Assembly: GCF_024752025.1 (NCBI RefSeq)
Contig: NZ_JANTPU010000001.1
Coordinates: 1,550,001-1,614,000, forward strand
Direction of reading: 5' to 3'
From: Pseudidiomarina sp. CB1
GTDB taxonomy: Bacteria > Pseudomonadota > Gammaproteobacteria > Enterobacterales > Alteromonadaceae
Length of the DNA: 64,000 nucleotides
The position numbers and the translations under genes are program-made. Positions 52,733 to 62,661 of this stretch are shown here, in pieces. Numbering within the stretch: position 1 is the stretch's first letter; every line of letters starts with the position of its first letter. Below the pieces are notes generated by a model, which worked only from the letters and a program-made list of their open reading frames with translations, was not told where the DNA came from and made no database searches.

Positions 52733-55700
52733 TTAGTCCGTAATCACAGGTAACCCTGGTGTCCATGGGCCACCAGCATCAACCACTTGCTGTTGTAGGC
52801 TCGGCACTTTCGATTCCTGTAACACTTTCACGCGTTGGCTCACTTCATCCAAGCCTTCATTGGCGTAACCTAACTGGTCACGGTGCTGCTGCGTCGGGCC
52901 ATAAGAAGAACCCACGGCAGAGCTTGCATAGCCCAAACGACTCATGATATTGGCTGGCTTAGCACCTTTGCGATCACGCGACGCTAGGCCATAGAGCGCT
53001 CGATTTACCGCGTTAATCTCTGCTTGAAGTTCACCATAGTGCGTTTCAAGTTGTGCGATGTCGCCCGGCGTGCGATCAATTGCCTCACGTAATAACGCCA
53101 TGGTCGCTTTCACGTTATTGAGTACCGTTGTCGTGGTAATCGCTTGCTTACACGCTGCGACGACCGCTTGGTCATACTCAGCACGCGCCTCTGCAGAGGC
53201 TCCTTCGAGTGCGCCCTCGTAGATAGATTCCAAGACAAAGTCTACCGGCTCCGTAAGTTGTGTAACGGTGGTGCCTTCGCGCTTAAATAAGGTTGCCGAG
53301 TAAGCACCCGGCAAGGCCAGCAATCCGCCTTGCGAACGTCGGCCTTCTTCACCAACAAGCACTGCGGTGTTCGCGTAGTTCATATCCCAAGTGACACGGT
53401 GCAGCCCTTTCTTAGTGCTTCCCTCGACGCGGTCAACGAACTCACCATTGGCATCTGTGATCTCAAGATACACAGCAGGCGCAGGCTCTTGGTTTTCGGC
53501 TTCCACCGCTTCCCAACTCGGATACTTAGGATACTCGTTGTCCTCTTCAAGCGCTTTTTTCTCAGCGGCCTGACGCTTCTCTTTGCTCGTTAGCAGGCTA
53601 TCTTTTAAATAGTAAGTTAGCGTAGCGCCATGTGCAGGATTCTTAGCAACAAACGTATCATTCCCGTCGGTATCACTGTGGTTACCATCAAGCTTGAACC
53701 ACTTGACTGGGCGACTCGGCGCAAATAGCAATGCGTCTTCTTGCATGCGGCGCTCGGTCAAACCTCGTAGTGGTGCATAGTCATCGAGTATATAGATACC
53801 GCGGCCAAATGTTCCGGCCACTAAGTCGTTCTCACGACGCTGAATTTTCACGTCACGGGTCGCTATTGTTGGTATCCCGCCATCAAGTTCAACCCACTCT
53901 TTACCACCATCAACAGTAAAGAACACGCCAAATTCGGTACCGATAAACATGAGGTTCTGGTTAACGTGATCTTGCACAATACGCCAAACAAGATATTTCT
54001 CTGGCAAGTCACCGGCTAACGACGTCCAACTCCGACCTAAATTCGTCGACTTGATCAGATAAGGCTTGTAATCACCGTATTTGTGGTTATCTAGTGCGAC
54101 GTATACCGTATTGGCATCAAAGAGGTCGGCGCGAATATCATTCACATATGCGGTCGCTGGCACACCTTGGATGTCAGCTAGATCGATTTCCTTCCAGTTG
54201 TTACCGCCATCGGTAGTCACTTGAATTAAGCCGTCATCGGTTCCAGCCCAAAGAATATTTTCATCTACTGGGCTCTCGGCAAAGTTGGCAATGGTGTGGT
54301 ATTCCGACATCGCATAGAGGTCCCATCCAGCTTCTACCGACCACGTGCGGCCCATCATGGGCATGTGCATGCGATTGCCATCTTTGGTTAAATCACCCGA
54401 TATCGCCGTCCAGCTATCGCCGCGGTCATCAGAGCGCCACACGCGCTGCGAAGCAAAATAGATACGCTTAGGATCGTGGGCTGAGACATTAATCGGGGCG
54501 TCCCAGTTGAAACGCTCTGCGGGATCGCCAGGTAAAGGTTGTGGCTTAATATAAACACCTTCTTTGGTGGTCATATCAACTCGAGTTAGATTACCCTGCT
54601 GCCATTGAGAATAGACGATATCTGGGTTGCCAGGCTCAACCGCTGGTTGGTGGCCATCACCGCCGAGCGTTAAGAACCAATCTTTATTTTTAATGCCATC
54701 TTTACGAGCAGTACGCGATGGACCGCCCTGCGTTGAGTTATCTTGCGACCCGCCATATACGTAGTAAAACGGTTTTGAGTCATCTGGCGCTACTTTGTAA
54801 AACTGGGTGATCGGCAAATTCGCCATAAACCGCCAAGTTTCCATGCGGTCGTGCGACATATAGATTCCGCCATCAGACCCGATTAACACAAAGTCGGGAT
54901 CAGTGGGGTGAAAGGCCATGGCGTGGTCATCGACATGCTTATGGGTGGTGTCGATAGGCGTCCAGGTTTTGCCGCCATCATCAGAGACTTTACTGTAATT
55001 ACTTGCGATGTAGACACGGTCGAATTGATGCTGATCGACGAAGATTTCTTGGTAATAATGAGGTCCTGTTCCGCCACCGACTTCATCTGACATTTTCTTC
55101 CAGCTCGCGCCTTGATCTGCTGAACGATAAAAGCCGCCTTCGCGGTTGTCGATTTCGACTGTGGCGTATAAAACATCAGGGTTCATAGGTGACATGGCCA
55201 TACCTATCTTACCCATGTTACCGGTTGGCAAGCCGGTCTTTAACTCGGTCCAAGTGTCACCGCCATCGTCCGAGGTATAAATGCCAGCGCCAGGCCCTGT
55301 ACCCACATACGCTGCCACCGTGCGCTGACGGGACCACGTCGCCGCATAAAGTTTATCTGGATTACGTGGGTCAATCAGTAAAGAGGTAACCCCCGTCCAT
55401 TCATCCTCTGGGGTCAGGACTTGTTTCCAGCTATTACCGCCATCGGTGGTTTTGTATAAACCGCGTTCACCACCTTTAGTCCATAAGGGCCCTTGAGCCG
55501 ACACCCACACAATGTCAGGGTTCGTAGGGTGAATAATGATGTCAGAAATATGTTCCGACTTCTTCAGCCCCATATTTTTCCACGTTTTACCGCCATCCAG
55601 CGATTTATACACGCCATCGCCAAAGCTTATATGGCGACCACCGTTGTTCTCGCCAGTACCGACCCAAACGATATTTGAATTGCTTGGCGCAATGGTTACA

Positions 55701-55999
55701 TCGCCGGTCGAGTAAACCGCTTGATCATCGAATATAGGGGTCCAGGTAGTGCCCGCGTTAGTTGTTTTCCATACACCGCCAGAGCCGACGGCGGTGTACC
55801 AAGTAGATGGGTTAGTTTGGTCGACAGCGATATCAGCTATTCGCCCTGACATATAGGCAGGGCCTATGCCTCTTAACGCCATGGTCTTGAAGGTACTACT
55901 ACTAAAGATGCCTTCGTCGGTTTCTGATTTATCTGCTAGAACGGGCGCACACGAAAGCGCCATCGTAACAGCTACTGCGGCTTTTAGGATTGTTCTCAT
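52733..55999 (-). CDS. large exported BNR/sortilin-like repeat protein
   Basis: A 1088-residue secreted or periplasmic protein with a signal peptide (about 1-22). The first 700 residues are a beta-propeller set with many BNR/Asp-box repeats of the S-x-D-x-G-x-T-W type (for example KTTNAGTTWTPIF, KSLDGGKTWKNMG, TSDDGGDTWTEL, RSDDRGDSWTAIS). The C-terminal third has a Lys/Glu-rich section, an FlgD-like beta domain with THRVTWDMNYANTA-type sequence and a helical end. Such proteins are annotated as glycosyl hydrolase or VPS10-like, but sialidase catalytic residues are not evident, so a binding or peptidase-associated role is as likely. It is followed by a terminator. Confidence 0.88.
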   Translation of the reverse strand: MRTILKAAVAVTMALSCAPVLADKSETDEGIFSSSTFKTMALRGIGPAYMSGRIADIAVDQTNPSTWYTAVGSGGVWKTTNAGTTWTPIFDDQAVYSTGDVTIAPSNSNIVWVGTGENNGGRHISFGDGVYKSLDGGKTWKNMGLKKSEHISDIIIHPTNPDIVWVSAQGPLWTKGGERGLYKTTDGGNSWKQVLTPEDEWTGVTSLLIDPRNPDKLYAATWSRQRTVAAYVGTGPGAGIYTSDDGGDTWTELKTGLPTGNMGKIGMAMSPMNPDVLYATVEIDNREGGFYRSADQGASWKKMSDEVGGGTGPHYYQEIFVDQHQFDRVYIASNYSKVSDDGGKTWTPIDTTHKHVDDHAMAFHPTDPDFVLIGSDGGIYMSHDRMETWRFMANLPITQFYKVAPDDSKPFYYVYGGSQDNSTQGGPSRTARKDGIKNKDWFLTLGGDGHQPAVEPGNPDIVYSQWQQGNLTRVDMTTKEGVYIKPQPLPGDPAERFNWDAPINVSAHDPKRIYFASQRVWRSDDRGDSWTAISGDLTKDGNRMHMPMMGRTWSVEAGWDLYAMSEYHTIANFAESPVDENILWAGTDDGLIQVTTDGGNNWKEIDLADIQGVPATAYVNDIRADLFDANTVYVALDNHKYGDYKPYLIKSTNLGRSWTSLAGDLPEKYLVWRIVQDHVNQNLMFIGTEFGVFFTVDGGKEWVELDGGIPTIATRDVKIQRRENDLVAGTFGRGIYILDDYAPLRGLTERRMQEDALLFAPSRPVKWFKLDGNHSDTDGNDTFVAKNPAHGATLTYYLKDSLLTSKEKRQAAEKKALEEDNEYPKYPSWEAVEAENQEPAPAVYLEITDANGEFVDRVEGSTKKGLHRVTWDMNYANTAVLVGEEGRRSQGGLLALPGAYSATLFKREGTTVTQLTEPVDFVLESIYEGALEGASAEARAEYDQAVVAACKQAITTTTVLNNVKATMALLREAIDRTPGDIAQLETHYGELQAEINAVNRALYGLASRDRKGAKPANIMSRLGYASSAVGSSYGPTQQHRDQLGYANEGLDEVSQRVKVLQESKVPSLQQQVVDAGGPWTPGLPVITD

Positions 56000-56139
56000 T
56001 ATTATTGCCTAATTTGAGGTCGTTAGGTTGTTTAAAATAGAAGCTAGCTTATCGCGATTCAATGGAATACGCGACCAATGCACATATATGGGAGGCCGAT
56101 GAAGCAATCTTTCTACGTTGGATTGTTTCGCTGTAACCT

Positions 56140-56883
56140 TTACCAGTAATGTTCCACTGTCACATTGCCCGGTTTGCGGCGCAGATTTTTCGGTAGGCCT
56201 TTGTCGGCGAGTACTTGTTTGGCGTCGCGGATCATGTCGGGGTTACCGCACAGCATGACTTGTGCATTTGCATCGAGCGCGTCACCCAAAGCTTTCTCGA
56301 GTTGGCCGTCAAGAATCAATGCAGGGATGCGCCCACGCAACGCGCCAGCCGAGTCTTCACGGCTAACAACGGGTTGATAAGAAAGTTGTCCAGGATGCGC
56401 CGCAACCCAGTCAAGAATTTGCGCTTGGTACGCCAAGTCATTGGCATAGCGGACAGCATGGATAAGGTGAATACGTTTGAAGCGCTCATAGGGAATCATA
56501 GTGCTGAGCATCGACAAATAAGGGCCAATACCTGTACCAGTAGAGATTAACCATAAGCTATCTCCCTCTGGCACCTCATTAAGCGTAAAGAATCCGGTCG
56601 GTGGCTGACTCACTTGAATTGCTTGGCCGGCACGCAGATCGTGGAGGCGCGGTGAAAACTCGCCATCGTGCACTCGATTCACCAAAAAATCGAGAATCGG
56701 CTCTTGCGGTCCGTTCACCAAAGAATACGCCCGTTGAAAACGCTGCTCACCCTCTTGCAAACCCAAGCGCACAAACTGACCCGCAATAAACTCGAACGGT
56801 TCGGGCACTTTCACGCGCAAACTGAAAAGTTCATTGTTCCAGGCGTAGTTTTCGACAACTTCGCCGGTCATCCATTGGGCCAT
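56140..56883 (-). CDS. fpr: ferredoxin--NADP reductase
   Basis: FAD enzyme exchanging electrons between NADPH and ferredoxin or flavodoxin, 247 residues. FAD-binding RAYSLVNGP (RxYS), the pyrophosphate loop and the NADP site LISTGTGIGPYLSMLSTM, MLCGNPDMIRD and the C-terminal RRKPGNVTVEHYW with terminal aromatic Trp-type ending mark the bacterial Fpr subclass. It is divergent from a lipoprotein gene with 80 bases between them. Confidence 0.95.
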   Translation of the reverse strand: MAQWMTGEVVENYAWNNELFSLRVKVPEPFEFIAGQFVRLGLQEGEQRFQRAYSLVNGPQEPILDFLVNRVHDGEFSPRLHDLRAGQAIQVSQPPTGFFTLNEVPEGDSLWLISTGTGIGPYLSMLSTMIPYERFKRIHLIHAVRYANDLAYQAQILDWVAAHPGQLSYQPVVSREDSAGALRGRIPALILDGQLEKALGDALDANAQVMLCGNPDMIRDAKQVLADKGLPKNLRRKPGNVTVEHYW

Positions 56884-56963
56884 GTGTTCACCTTTTGTGT
56901 TTCGTGTATCGCTGGGCTAACTTTGTTGATAGAGTACGCTTTTCTTTGTTTCGAGGCTAGGTT

Positions 56964-57629
56964 ATGCGCGGGAAAATGTGGCTGATAATGCTGTTCAGTC
57001 TGCTTGCCATCAGTGGTTGTGGTGAACAACAAGCAACAAAAGTTGTGCGCTATTCGCAGCCTCAGGTGTGTGAATTTGCCACTACCATGGCGCAACTTGA
57101 TGCCCAACACCCCGATCCGAAGCAACTGCGGTTTTTGAACGAGACCTGGCGAACATTGCTAACTGAAGAGCGTTTTCGCCCAGATGAAAAGCCCATCGCA
57201 GCGCAGCGAATGACGGAACTCAACTATTATTTGGCGCAGGATACACTACAACTGCTGGACAAGGTGCTTGGTATTACTGCGGAAACCTACGAAGAAATCG
57301 AAGCTTTACGTCGCTTTGCCAGTAACCCCAAAGAAATGAAAGTCCCTGACTCGATGATTCGTAACTATCGCAATGCCGTGCAGGCATGCTGCGCCGATGC
57401 CGTTAGCCGTAACGCCACAGCGTTATTACGAGCAGAAAAAGAATCAGGACTGTATGCGGTGGGTCGTCGCGCTTATTTTATGCAGCGCGACGTGAGTGCC
57501 TTGTTGGATAACGAGCTCACTTTTGCTGATTACCGACAAAAACTCGACGAGGCAAAAAGCAAGTTGCCCGCAACGGCTCCTCAACTCAATTTGGCTACCG
57601 ACTGGGTCACTTGCCGCAAGCAACGTTAA
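56964..57629 (+). CDS. lipoprotein of unknown function
   Basis: A 221-residue protein with signal peptide and lipobox LAISGC (Cys19). The mature part is mainly helical: VCEFATTMAQLDAQHPDPKQ, FLNETWRTLLTEERF, AQRMTELNYYLAQDTLQLLD, AVQACCADAVSRNATALL and a C-terminal WVTCRKQR. Four cysteines besides the lipid Cys could form disulfides. No family recognised. It shares its stop tetranucleotide (57626-57629) with ubiK. Confidence 0.78.
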   Translation: MRGKMWLIMLFSLLAISGCGEQQATKVVRYSQPQVCEFATTMAQLDAQHPDPKQLRFLNETWRTLLTEERFRPDEKPIAAQRMTELNYYLAQDTLQLLDKVLGITAETYEEIEALRRFASNPKEMKVPDSMIRNYRNAVQACCADAVSRNATALLRAEKESGLYAVGRRAYFMQRDVSALLDNELTFADYRQKLDEAKSKLPATAPQLNLATDWVTCRKQR

Positions 57630-57877
57630 TCTTTGTTCTCGGTGCCTTGTTGTAGCTGTTGAACCTGCTGTTCAAGTTGCTCAACACGGTGGCGTAAGCG
57701 CAACAATAATTGCTGCTGCACATCAAGCTCTTCGTGGGTGACCACATCTAGCTTACTCAGTTGCTGTTGCAAGATAGTCTTGATGCGTTGCTCCATATTT
57801 CCAGCAAAATCTTTTACGCCAGATGGAATGCTGTCGTTAATCTGCTTAGCGATGTCTTCAATTTTTTTCGCATCCAT
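57626..57877 (-). CDS. ubiK: ubiquinone biosynthesis accessory factor UbiK
   Basis: Small coiled-coil protein of 83 residues (BMFP/YqiC family): KIEDIAKQINDSIPSGVKDF, QRIKTILQQQLSKLDVVTHE, then ELDVQQQLLLRLRHRVEQLE with a Gln-rich end. UbiK works with UbiJ in the soluble Ubi complex under aerobic conditions. It extends the quinone theme of ubiC and ubiA elsewhere in the window. It is divergent from rep with 127 bases between. Confidence 0.92.
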   Translation of the reverse strand: MDAKKIEDIAKQINDSIPSGVKDFAGNMEQRIKTILQQQLSKLDVVTHEELDVQQQLLLRLRHRVEQLEQQVQQLQQGTENKD

Positions 57878-58004
57878 TTCAAACTCCTAGGGCGAATGTC
57901 GTAATAGTCTTTTAGCTTAGCAGGAGTTTGCGCTAAAATCTGCTGTTCTGTCGTTCACCCACGGTGCTCCGTCAATAACGTGAAGTATAAAGAAAAGGAA
58001 CTCC

Positions 58005-60017
58005 ATGCAGCTCAACCCGCGCCAGCAAGAAGCCGTAAAAGCGATTAGCGGTCCCGTTCTCGTGCTTGCCGGCGCTGGAAGTGGCAAAACGCGCGTGATT
58101 ACCGAGAAAATTGCCTACTTAATCACCAAGTGCAATTACCAAGCCCGTCATATTGCTGCGGTCACCTTTACCAATAAGGCTGCCCGTGAAATGAAAGAAC
58201 GTGTCGGGCAGACCCTTGGGCGCCAATACACCCGTGGCCTCACGGTATCGACGTTCCATACTTTAGGCTTAAGTATTATCCGCAAAGAAGTGAAACAACT
58301 TGGCCTGAAGTCAGGCTTTTCGCTATTTGACGACCAAGACTCTTTTGCTTTGCTGAAAGCCCTTACCGAACCGGAATTGGATGGTGATAAGGACACGCTC
58401 AAGCGCTTGCAAAGCCAGATCAGCAACTGGAAAAATGCGATGCTGACACCGCAGCAAGCGCTCTCGCACGCCAAGACACCTGATGAAGAAGAGTTTGCCG
58501 AGTTTTACCGCCGTTACCAACAGAATATGCGCGCCTGTAATGCGTTGGACTTTGATGACTTGATTTTGCTACCGACACAATTGCTGGCAACCAATGAGCA
58601 TTCGCGTCTACGCTGGCAGAAAAAATTCCAGTACCTGTTAGTCGACGAATACCAAGACACCAACACCTCACAGTACCAGTTGGTGAAGTTACTCGTTGGC
58701 GAACGCGCACGCTTCACGGTGGTTGGTGACGACGACCAATCTATTTACTCTTGGCGTGGCGCGCAGCCGCAGAATCTTGCGCTATTACAAAAAGATTTTC
58801 CCAGCTTGCAGGTGATCAAGCTCGAGCAAAACTATCGCTCGCACGGCCGTATCTTAAAAGCGGCGAACATTCTGATCGAAAATAACCCGCACGTGTTCGA
58901 CAAAAAGCTCTTTTCGGAAATGGAGTACGGTGTACCGCTACGAGTGATCTACGGCCGTAATGAAGAGCACGAAGCCGAGCGTGTGGTCGCCGAAATAGTA
59001 CGTCGGCGCTTTTTAGAACGCACGCCCTACTCGCACTTTGCCGTACTTTATCGCGGTAATCACCAATCACGAATATTCGAAAAGGCGTTGTTAACCAACC
59101 GTATTCCGTACCGCATGACCGGCGGCCAAAGCTTCTTCGCTCGCGCTGAGGTAAAAGACATCATGGCCTATTTGCGATTGCTGGTGAACCCGACCGACGA
59201 TACTGCTTTCATTCGTATCGTCAACGTGCCCAAACGAGGGGTTGGCCCGCATACCGTTGAACGCATTGGCGAACTGGCGCATGAGCTGCATTGTAGCCTG
59301 CTCGAAGCGGCGCAACATCAGGCGTTAAAAACCCGCTTAGGTAGCCGTGAATACCAATCGGTACAGCTTTTTACCCACCTCATCGGGCAAACGACTCGAC
59401 GTTGCGACGACGTAACGGAAGTTATGTCTGCGTTGTATCACCTAATTAAAGAAATTGGCTACGAGGAATGGCTGTACGAAATGAGTCCAAGCCAAGCCGC
59501 CGCCGAAATGCGATACAAAAATATTAGCGAACTTTTGCGTTGGGTTGGCGAAATGTTGAAAGGCGATGACGAGCACGAGCCGTTAAATCTCGAACAAGCC
59601 GTCGCTAAGCTTTGCCTGCGTGACTTGATGTCGCGTAATGAAGAAGAAGATGTCGGCGACCAAGTGCAACTAATGACCTTACATGCCTCGAAAGGCCTTG
59701 AGTTCCCCCATGTGTTCTTGGTCGGCATGGAAGAAGGTTTGTTGCCTCATCAGTCGAGCATCGACTACAACATGGTGGAAGAAGAGCGCCGCTTGGCATA
59801 CGTCGGCATTACTAGGGCCCAGCAATCCTTGATCTTCACCATGGCGAAGGAACGCCGTCAGTATGGTGACGTCATCCGCCCAGAACCCAGTCGTTTTCTG
59901 TTTGAACTACCGCAAGATGACTTGGAATGGGAAGGAAAAACGCCAGTAACAGCTGAGAAAGAAGAAGAAACACGTGCGAGCGGTCTAGCGATGTTGCGCA
60001 GTGCGCTAAAAAATTAA
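58005..60017 (+). CDS. rep: ATP-dependent DNA helicase Rep
   Basis: UvrD/Rep-type superfamily 1A helicase of 670 residues that clears proteins ahead of replication forks. Q motif LNPRQQEAVKA, Walker A LAGAGSGKTRVI, TFTNKAAREM, DEYQDTN, VGDDDQSIYSWRGA, QNYRS, LMTLHASKGLEFPHVFLVG and RRLAYVGITRAQ are all intact. Length and the PEPSRFLFELP end fit Rep rather than UvrD. It shares its stop tetranucleotide (60014-60017) with the opposing GGDEF-EAL gene. Confidence 0.97.
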   Translation: MQLNPRQQEAVKAISGPVLVLAGAGSGKTRVITEKIAYLITKCNYQARHIAAVTFTNKAAREMKERVGQTLGRQYTRGLTVSTFHTLGLSIIRKEVKQLGLKSGFSLFDDQDSFALLKALTEPELDGDKDTLKRLQSQISNWKNAMLTPQQALSHAKTPDEEEFAEFYRRYQQNMRACNALDFDDLILLPTQLLATNEHSRLRWQKKFQYLLVDEYQDTNTSQYQLVKLLVGERARFTVVGDDDQSIYSWRGAQPQNLALLQKDFPSLQVIKLEQNYRSHGRILKAANILIENNPHVFDKKLFSEMEYGVPLRVIYGRNEEHEAERVVAEIVRRRFLERTPYSHFAVLYRGNHQSRIFEKALLTNRIPYRMTGGQSFFARAEVKDIMAYLRLLVNPTDDTAFIRIVNVPKRGVGPHTVERIGELAHELHCSLLEAAQHQALKTRLGSREYQSVQLFTHLIGQTTRRCDDVTEVMSALYHLIKEIGYEEWLYEMSPSQAAAEMRYKNISELLRWVGEMLKGDDEHEPLNLEQAVAKLCLRDLMSRNEEEDVGDQVQLMTLHASKGLEFPHVFLVGMEEGLLPHQSSIDYNMVEEERRLAYVGITRAQQSLIFTMAKERRQYGDVIRPEPSRFLFELPQDDLEWEGKTPVTAEKEEETRASGLAMLRSALKN

Positions 60018-62590
60018 ATCGCTTCCTGTTTGCTCTTGGTCGGCAACCAACGAGGTTCGCCTAATTGCTTGCCGACGCCCAGCTGTACACCAGCACTACG
60101 CAACGCTTTGAGTTGTTCGGGGGTATCGACACCCGCAGCAGCAATCGTAATCGACAGTTCTTGGCAAAGGTTGACAACGTTACGTACCATTACCCCTGCT
60201 CGTTCCGAGCGTGCGGTTTCACCAACAAAGCGCGGGTCGAGTTTTACATGGGTAAATGGGTAATTTAACAAATACTGTAAAGCCCCCGAACTGCGGCCAA
60301 ACTCATTCAGAGCTAAACCAACCCCTTCATCTGCTAAAGTACGCAAAGCTGTCAATTGGCGCTTGGAATTGTCATTCAACTCCGTTTCGCTGAATTCAAA
60401 CACCAGCAGTTCAGGTTTCACACCAACTTTACGGATAATTTCTAGCAACGCCTTCACGTCAGCGAGTTTATAGAGATGTTTCGTGGAAAGGCTTACGTAG
60501 ATAGGAATCTTGAGCCTTTCTTCGCGCACAATCTCGCAGCAGCGGGTTAGCATCCAGTGATCAAGCTGCAAGATCATACCGGTCTTTTCAGCCACATTTA
60601 AAAAGCTTTGCGCAGTCAAAAGTTGATCGCCGCGCTGCCAACGCACGAGCACCTCGCGAGCACGCGGCTGCTCGGTAGTTAATGACACCAAATCAAACTG
60701 TTGTAAGACGAAGTCTTGATCAAACTGAGCGTGGCGTAGCTCCGTTTCACGGTGTAACGAGGCGACCAGATCTTTGTGAATACTTTCATCAAATACCACG
60801 TAGCGTCCACGTCCCATGCTCTTGGCTTGATACATCGCCGCGTCAGCATCGCGCAGTAAACGCTCTGCGGAGTCGTTGCGTGACTTGCACTCGGCAATCC
60901 CCACACTGGCACCGGAATAATGCTCAGTTTCGCCAAACACGAATGGCTTGCGCATATGCTCAATAATACGTCCGGCCACCTCGCGAGCATCATCAATGTG
61001 GTGGATTAAGTTGAGTAATATAACGAACTCATCCCCACCTAAACGGGCAACGGTGTCATTATCTCGCACGCACTCACCGATACGCCGACTCGCTTCGAGC
61101 AAAAACTCATCGCCTGCCGAATGACCCAGCGAATCATTGATGTCTTTGAAACGATCAAGATCGACAAACAACACGGCAAAATTGTGCGTTGGGAAACGAC
61201 GTTTTTGGTTTAAAGCTTGTTGCAAACGCTCAGTAAACATGGAGCGATTGGGTAAACCCGTCAATGTATCGTGGTGTGCATCATAGAAGAGCTTTTCTTC
61301 GATTTTTTTCCGTCGTTCAATCTCATTCACAAGCTCTTCGGTGCGTTCAGCAACCTTTTTCTCAAGAAAAGCATTTACGCGCTTCACTTCATCAGCATTA
61401 CGGCGACGCTCGAGGGCCACCGCCACATGCTGCGATACAAAATTAAGCACTTCGAGATCGTCTTGTTTGTAATTAATCTCGTCTTTATAGGTCTGTACCG
61501 ACAATACGCCAATGACCTCGTCGTCAACAACCAGTGGTGAGCCAAGCCATTGGGTCGGCTGCGAACCGTAATACTTTGTCGGCCCCTCGACGGCGCCCTG
61601 TTGCACTAGTCGCGCATAGGCTTGTTCATCAATAAACATCGGCTGTTTGGTCTTAATGACATATTCGGTCATGCCTTTACCGAGGGGGCGACGATTTACC
61701 AACTGCTGGTCGCGTTCATCCACGTAATAAGGAAAGCGGATGTGCCGTTGATCATCGTCAAGCAATGCTACGAAGAAGTTATCGTTGTTCATGAGCTTAC
61801 CGATTTGCGCGTGCAGTTGTGCAAAGAAGGTACTCATGTTTTCTGAGGTGTTGGTGAGCTCTGAAATCGCATAAAGAACTGCTGAAAGCTTCTCGGCGCG
61901 TTTACGTTCGGCAATTTGTTCTTCGAGGTTGCGGTTAATATCGCGCAGATTTGCCGTTTGGCGATCGATCTCTTCACGCATGAATTCGCGCTGGCGAATA
62001 CGTTCTAGCGCATTGACGATGTGCTGCGAGACGAACATAAAGAGCTCTTTGTCGTTCGTCGTATAGCCCACATCTTTCGTGTAGCTTTGCACCACCATGG
62101 CACCAATCACGCGATCACCACTACACAGCGGTACGCCAAGCCAGTCCACCGGCGGTGAACCTAAATCCCTTATTTCACCTTGCGCAACCAGCTCACTGAA
62201 GTTTTGTTCATTCAGCAAAAAGGGCTCGCCGGTACGCATCACATACCCCGTCAACCCTTGTCGCAAAACATCTGCGGGAAACTCTTCATTACTAGGTAAG
62301 GCATCATATTCGTCAACGAAGTAGACGAATCGAACCGTATCATCAGCATTGTCATACAAGCAGACGAAAAAGTTCTTCGCCATCATCAGTTCGTCAATAA
62401 TGGCGTGCAGTGCAGGATAAAACTCGGACATGTCCCGTGCCGAAGAGGCGAGCTCGGAAATACGGAATAAAGCTTTTTGTACGACTTCTGATTGGCGGTA
62501 CTTTAATGCGATGTTTTTCAGGCGTACAACAGCCTTACGCAGGCGCGTAATTTCAGGTTGATTAACTTGAGGCTGCTGGCTGTTGTTCAT
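60014..62590 (-). CDS. GAF-GAF-GGDEF-EAL protein with degenerate EAL domain
   Basis: An 858-residue cytoplasmic signalling protein. Two GAF sensor domains (about 45-195 and 245-395) are joined by a coiled coil; a second coiled coil (to about 440) leads to a GGDEF domain with intact LGGDEF (518-522), metal Asp in VDLDRFKDINDSLGHSAGDE and an RxxD inhibitory site (RDNDTVARLGGDEF). The EAL domain (about 615-850) has lost key residues: YVSLSTKHL in place of the Asn strand, ALNEFGRSSG in place of DDFGTG, and AAAGVDT in place of AEGVET. It should make c-di-GMP but not break it down; the EAL part may sense or localise. Confidence 0.92.
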   Translation of the reverse strand: MNNSQQPQVNQPEITRLRKAVVRLKNIALKYRQSEVVQKALFRISELASSARDMSEFYPALHAIIDELMMAKNFFVCLYDNADDTVRFVYFVDEYDALPSNEEFPADVLRQGLTGYVMRTGEPFLLNEQNFSELVAQGEIRDLGSPPVDWLGVPLCSGDRVIGAMVVQSYTKDVGYTTNDKELFMFVSQHIVNALERIRQREFMREEIDRQTANLRDINRNLEEQIAERKRAEKLSAVLYAISELTNTSENMSTFFAQLHAQIGKLMNNDNFFVALLDDDQRHIRFPYYVDERDQQLVNRRPLGKGMTEYVIKTKQPMFIDEQAYARLVQQGAVEGPTKYYGSQPTQWLGSPLVVDDEVIGVLSVQTYKDEINYKQDDLEVLNFVSQHVAVALERRRNADEVKRVNAFLEKKVAERTEELVNEIERRKKIEEKLFYDAHHDTLTGLPNRSMFTERLQQALNQKRRFPTHNFAVLFVDLDRFKDINDSLGHSAGDEFLLEASRRIGECVRDNDTVARLGGDEFVILLNLIHHIDDAREVAGRIIEHMRKPFVFGETEHYSGASVGIAECKSRNDSAERLLRDADAAMYQAKSMGRGRYVVFDESIHKDLVASLHRETELRHAQFDQDFVLQQFDLVSLTTEQPRAREVLVRWQRGDQLLTAQSFLNVAEKTGMILQLDHWMLTRCCEIVREERLKIPIYVSLSTKHLYKLADVKALLEIIRKVGVKPELLVFEFSETELNDNSKRQLTALRTLADEGVGLALNEFGRSSGALQYLLNYPFTHVKLDPRFVGETARSERAGVMVRNVVNLCQELSITIAAAGVDTPEQLKALRSAGVQLGVGKQLGEPRWLPTKSKQEAI

Positions 62591-62661
62591 CGGCTTTTAG
62601 TAAGCTCTTTGTTTATTTTTTAATCTGTTTTTATGTTTTTTTGTGAACAAACAATCTCCCG

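Noticed and set aside
56099-56149. 16-codon frame with GGGAGG before its ATG, overlapping the end of fpr
   Set aside because: Very short, no hydrophobic or conserved pattern, and on the strand opposite to fpr; a chance match to a ribosome site is likely.
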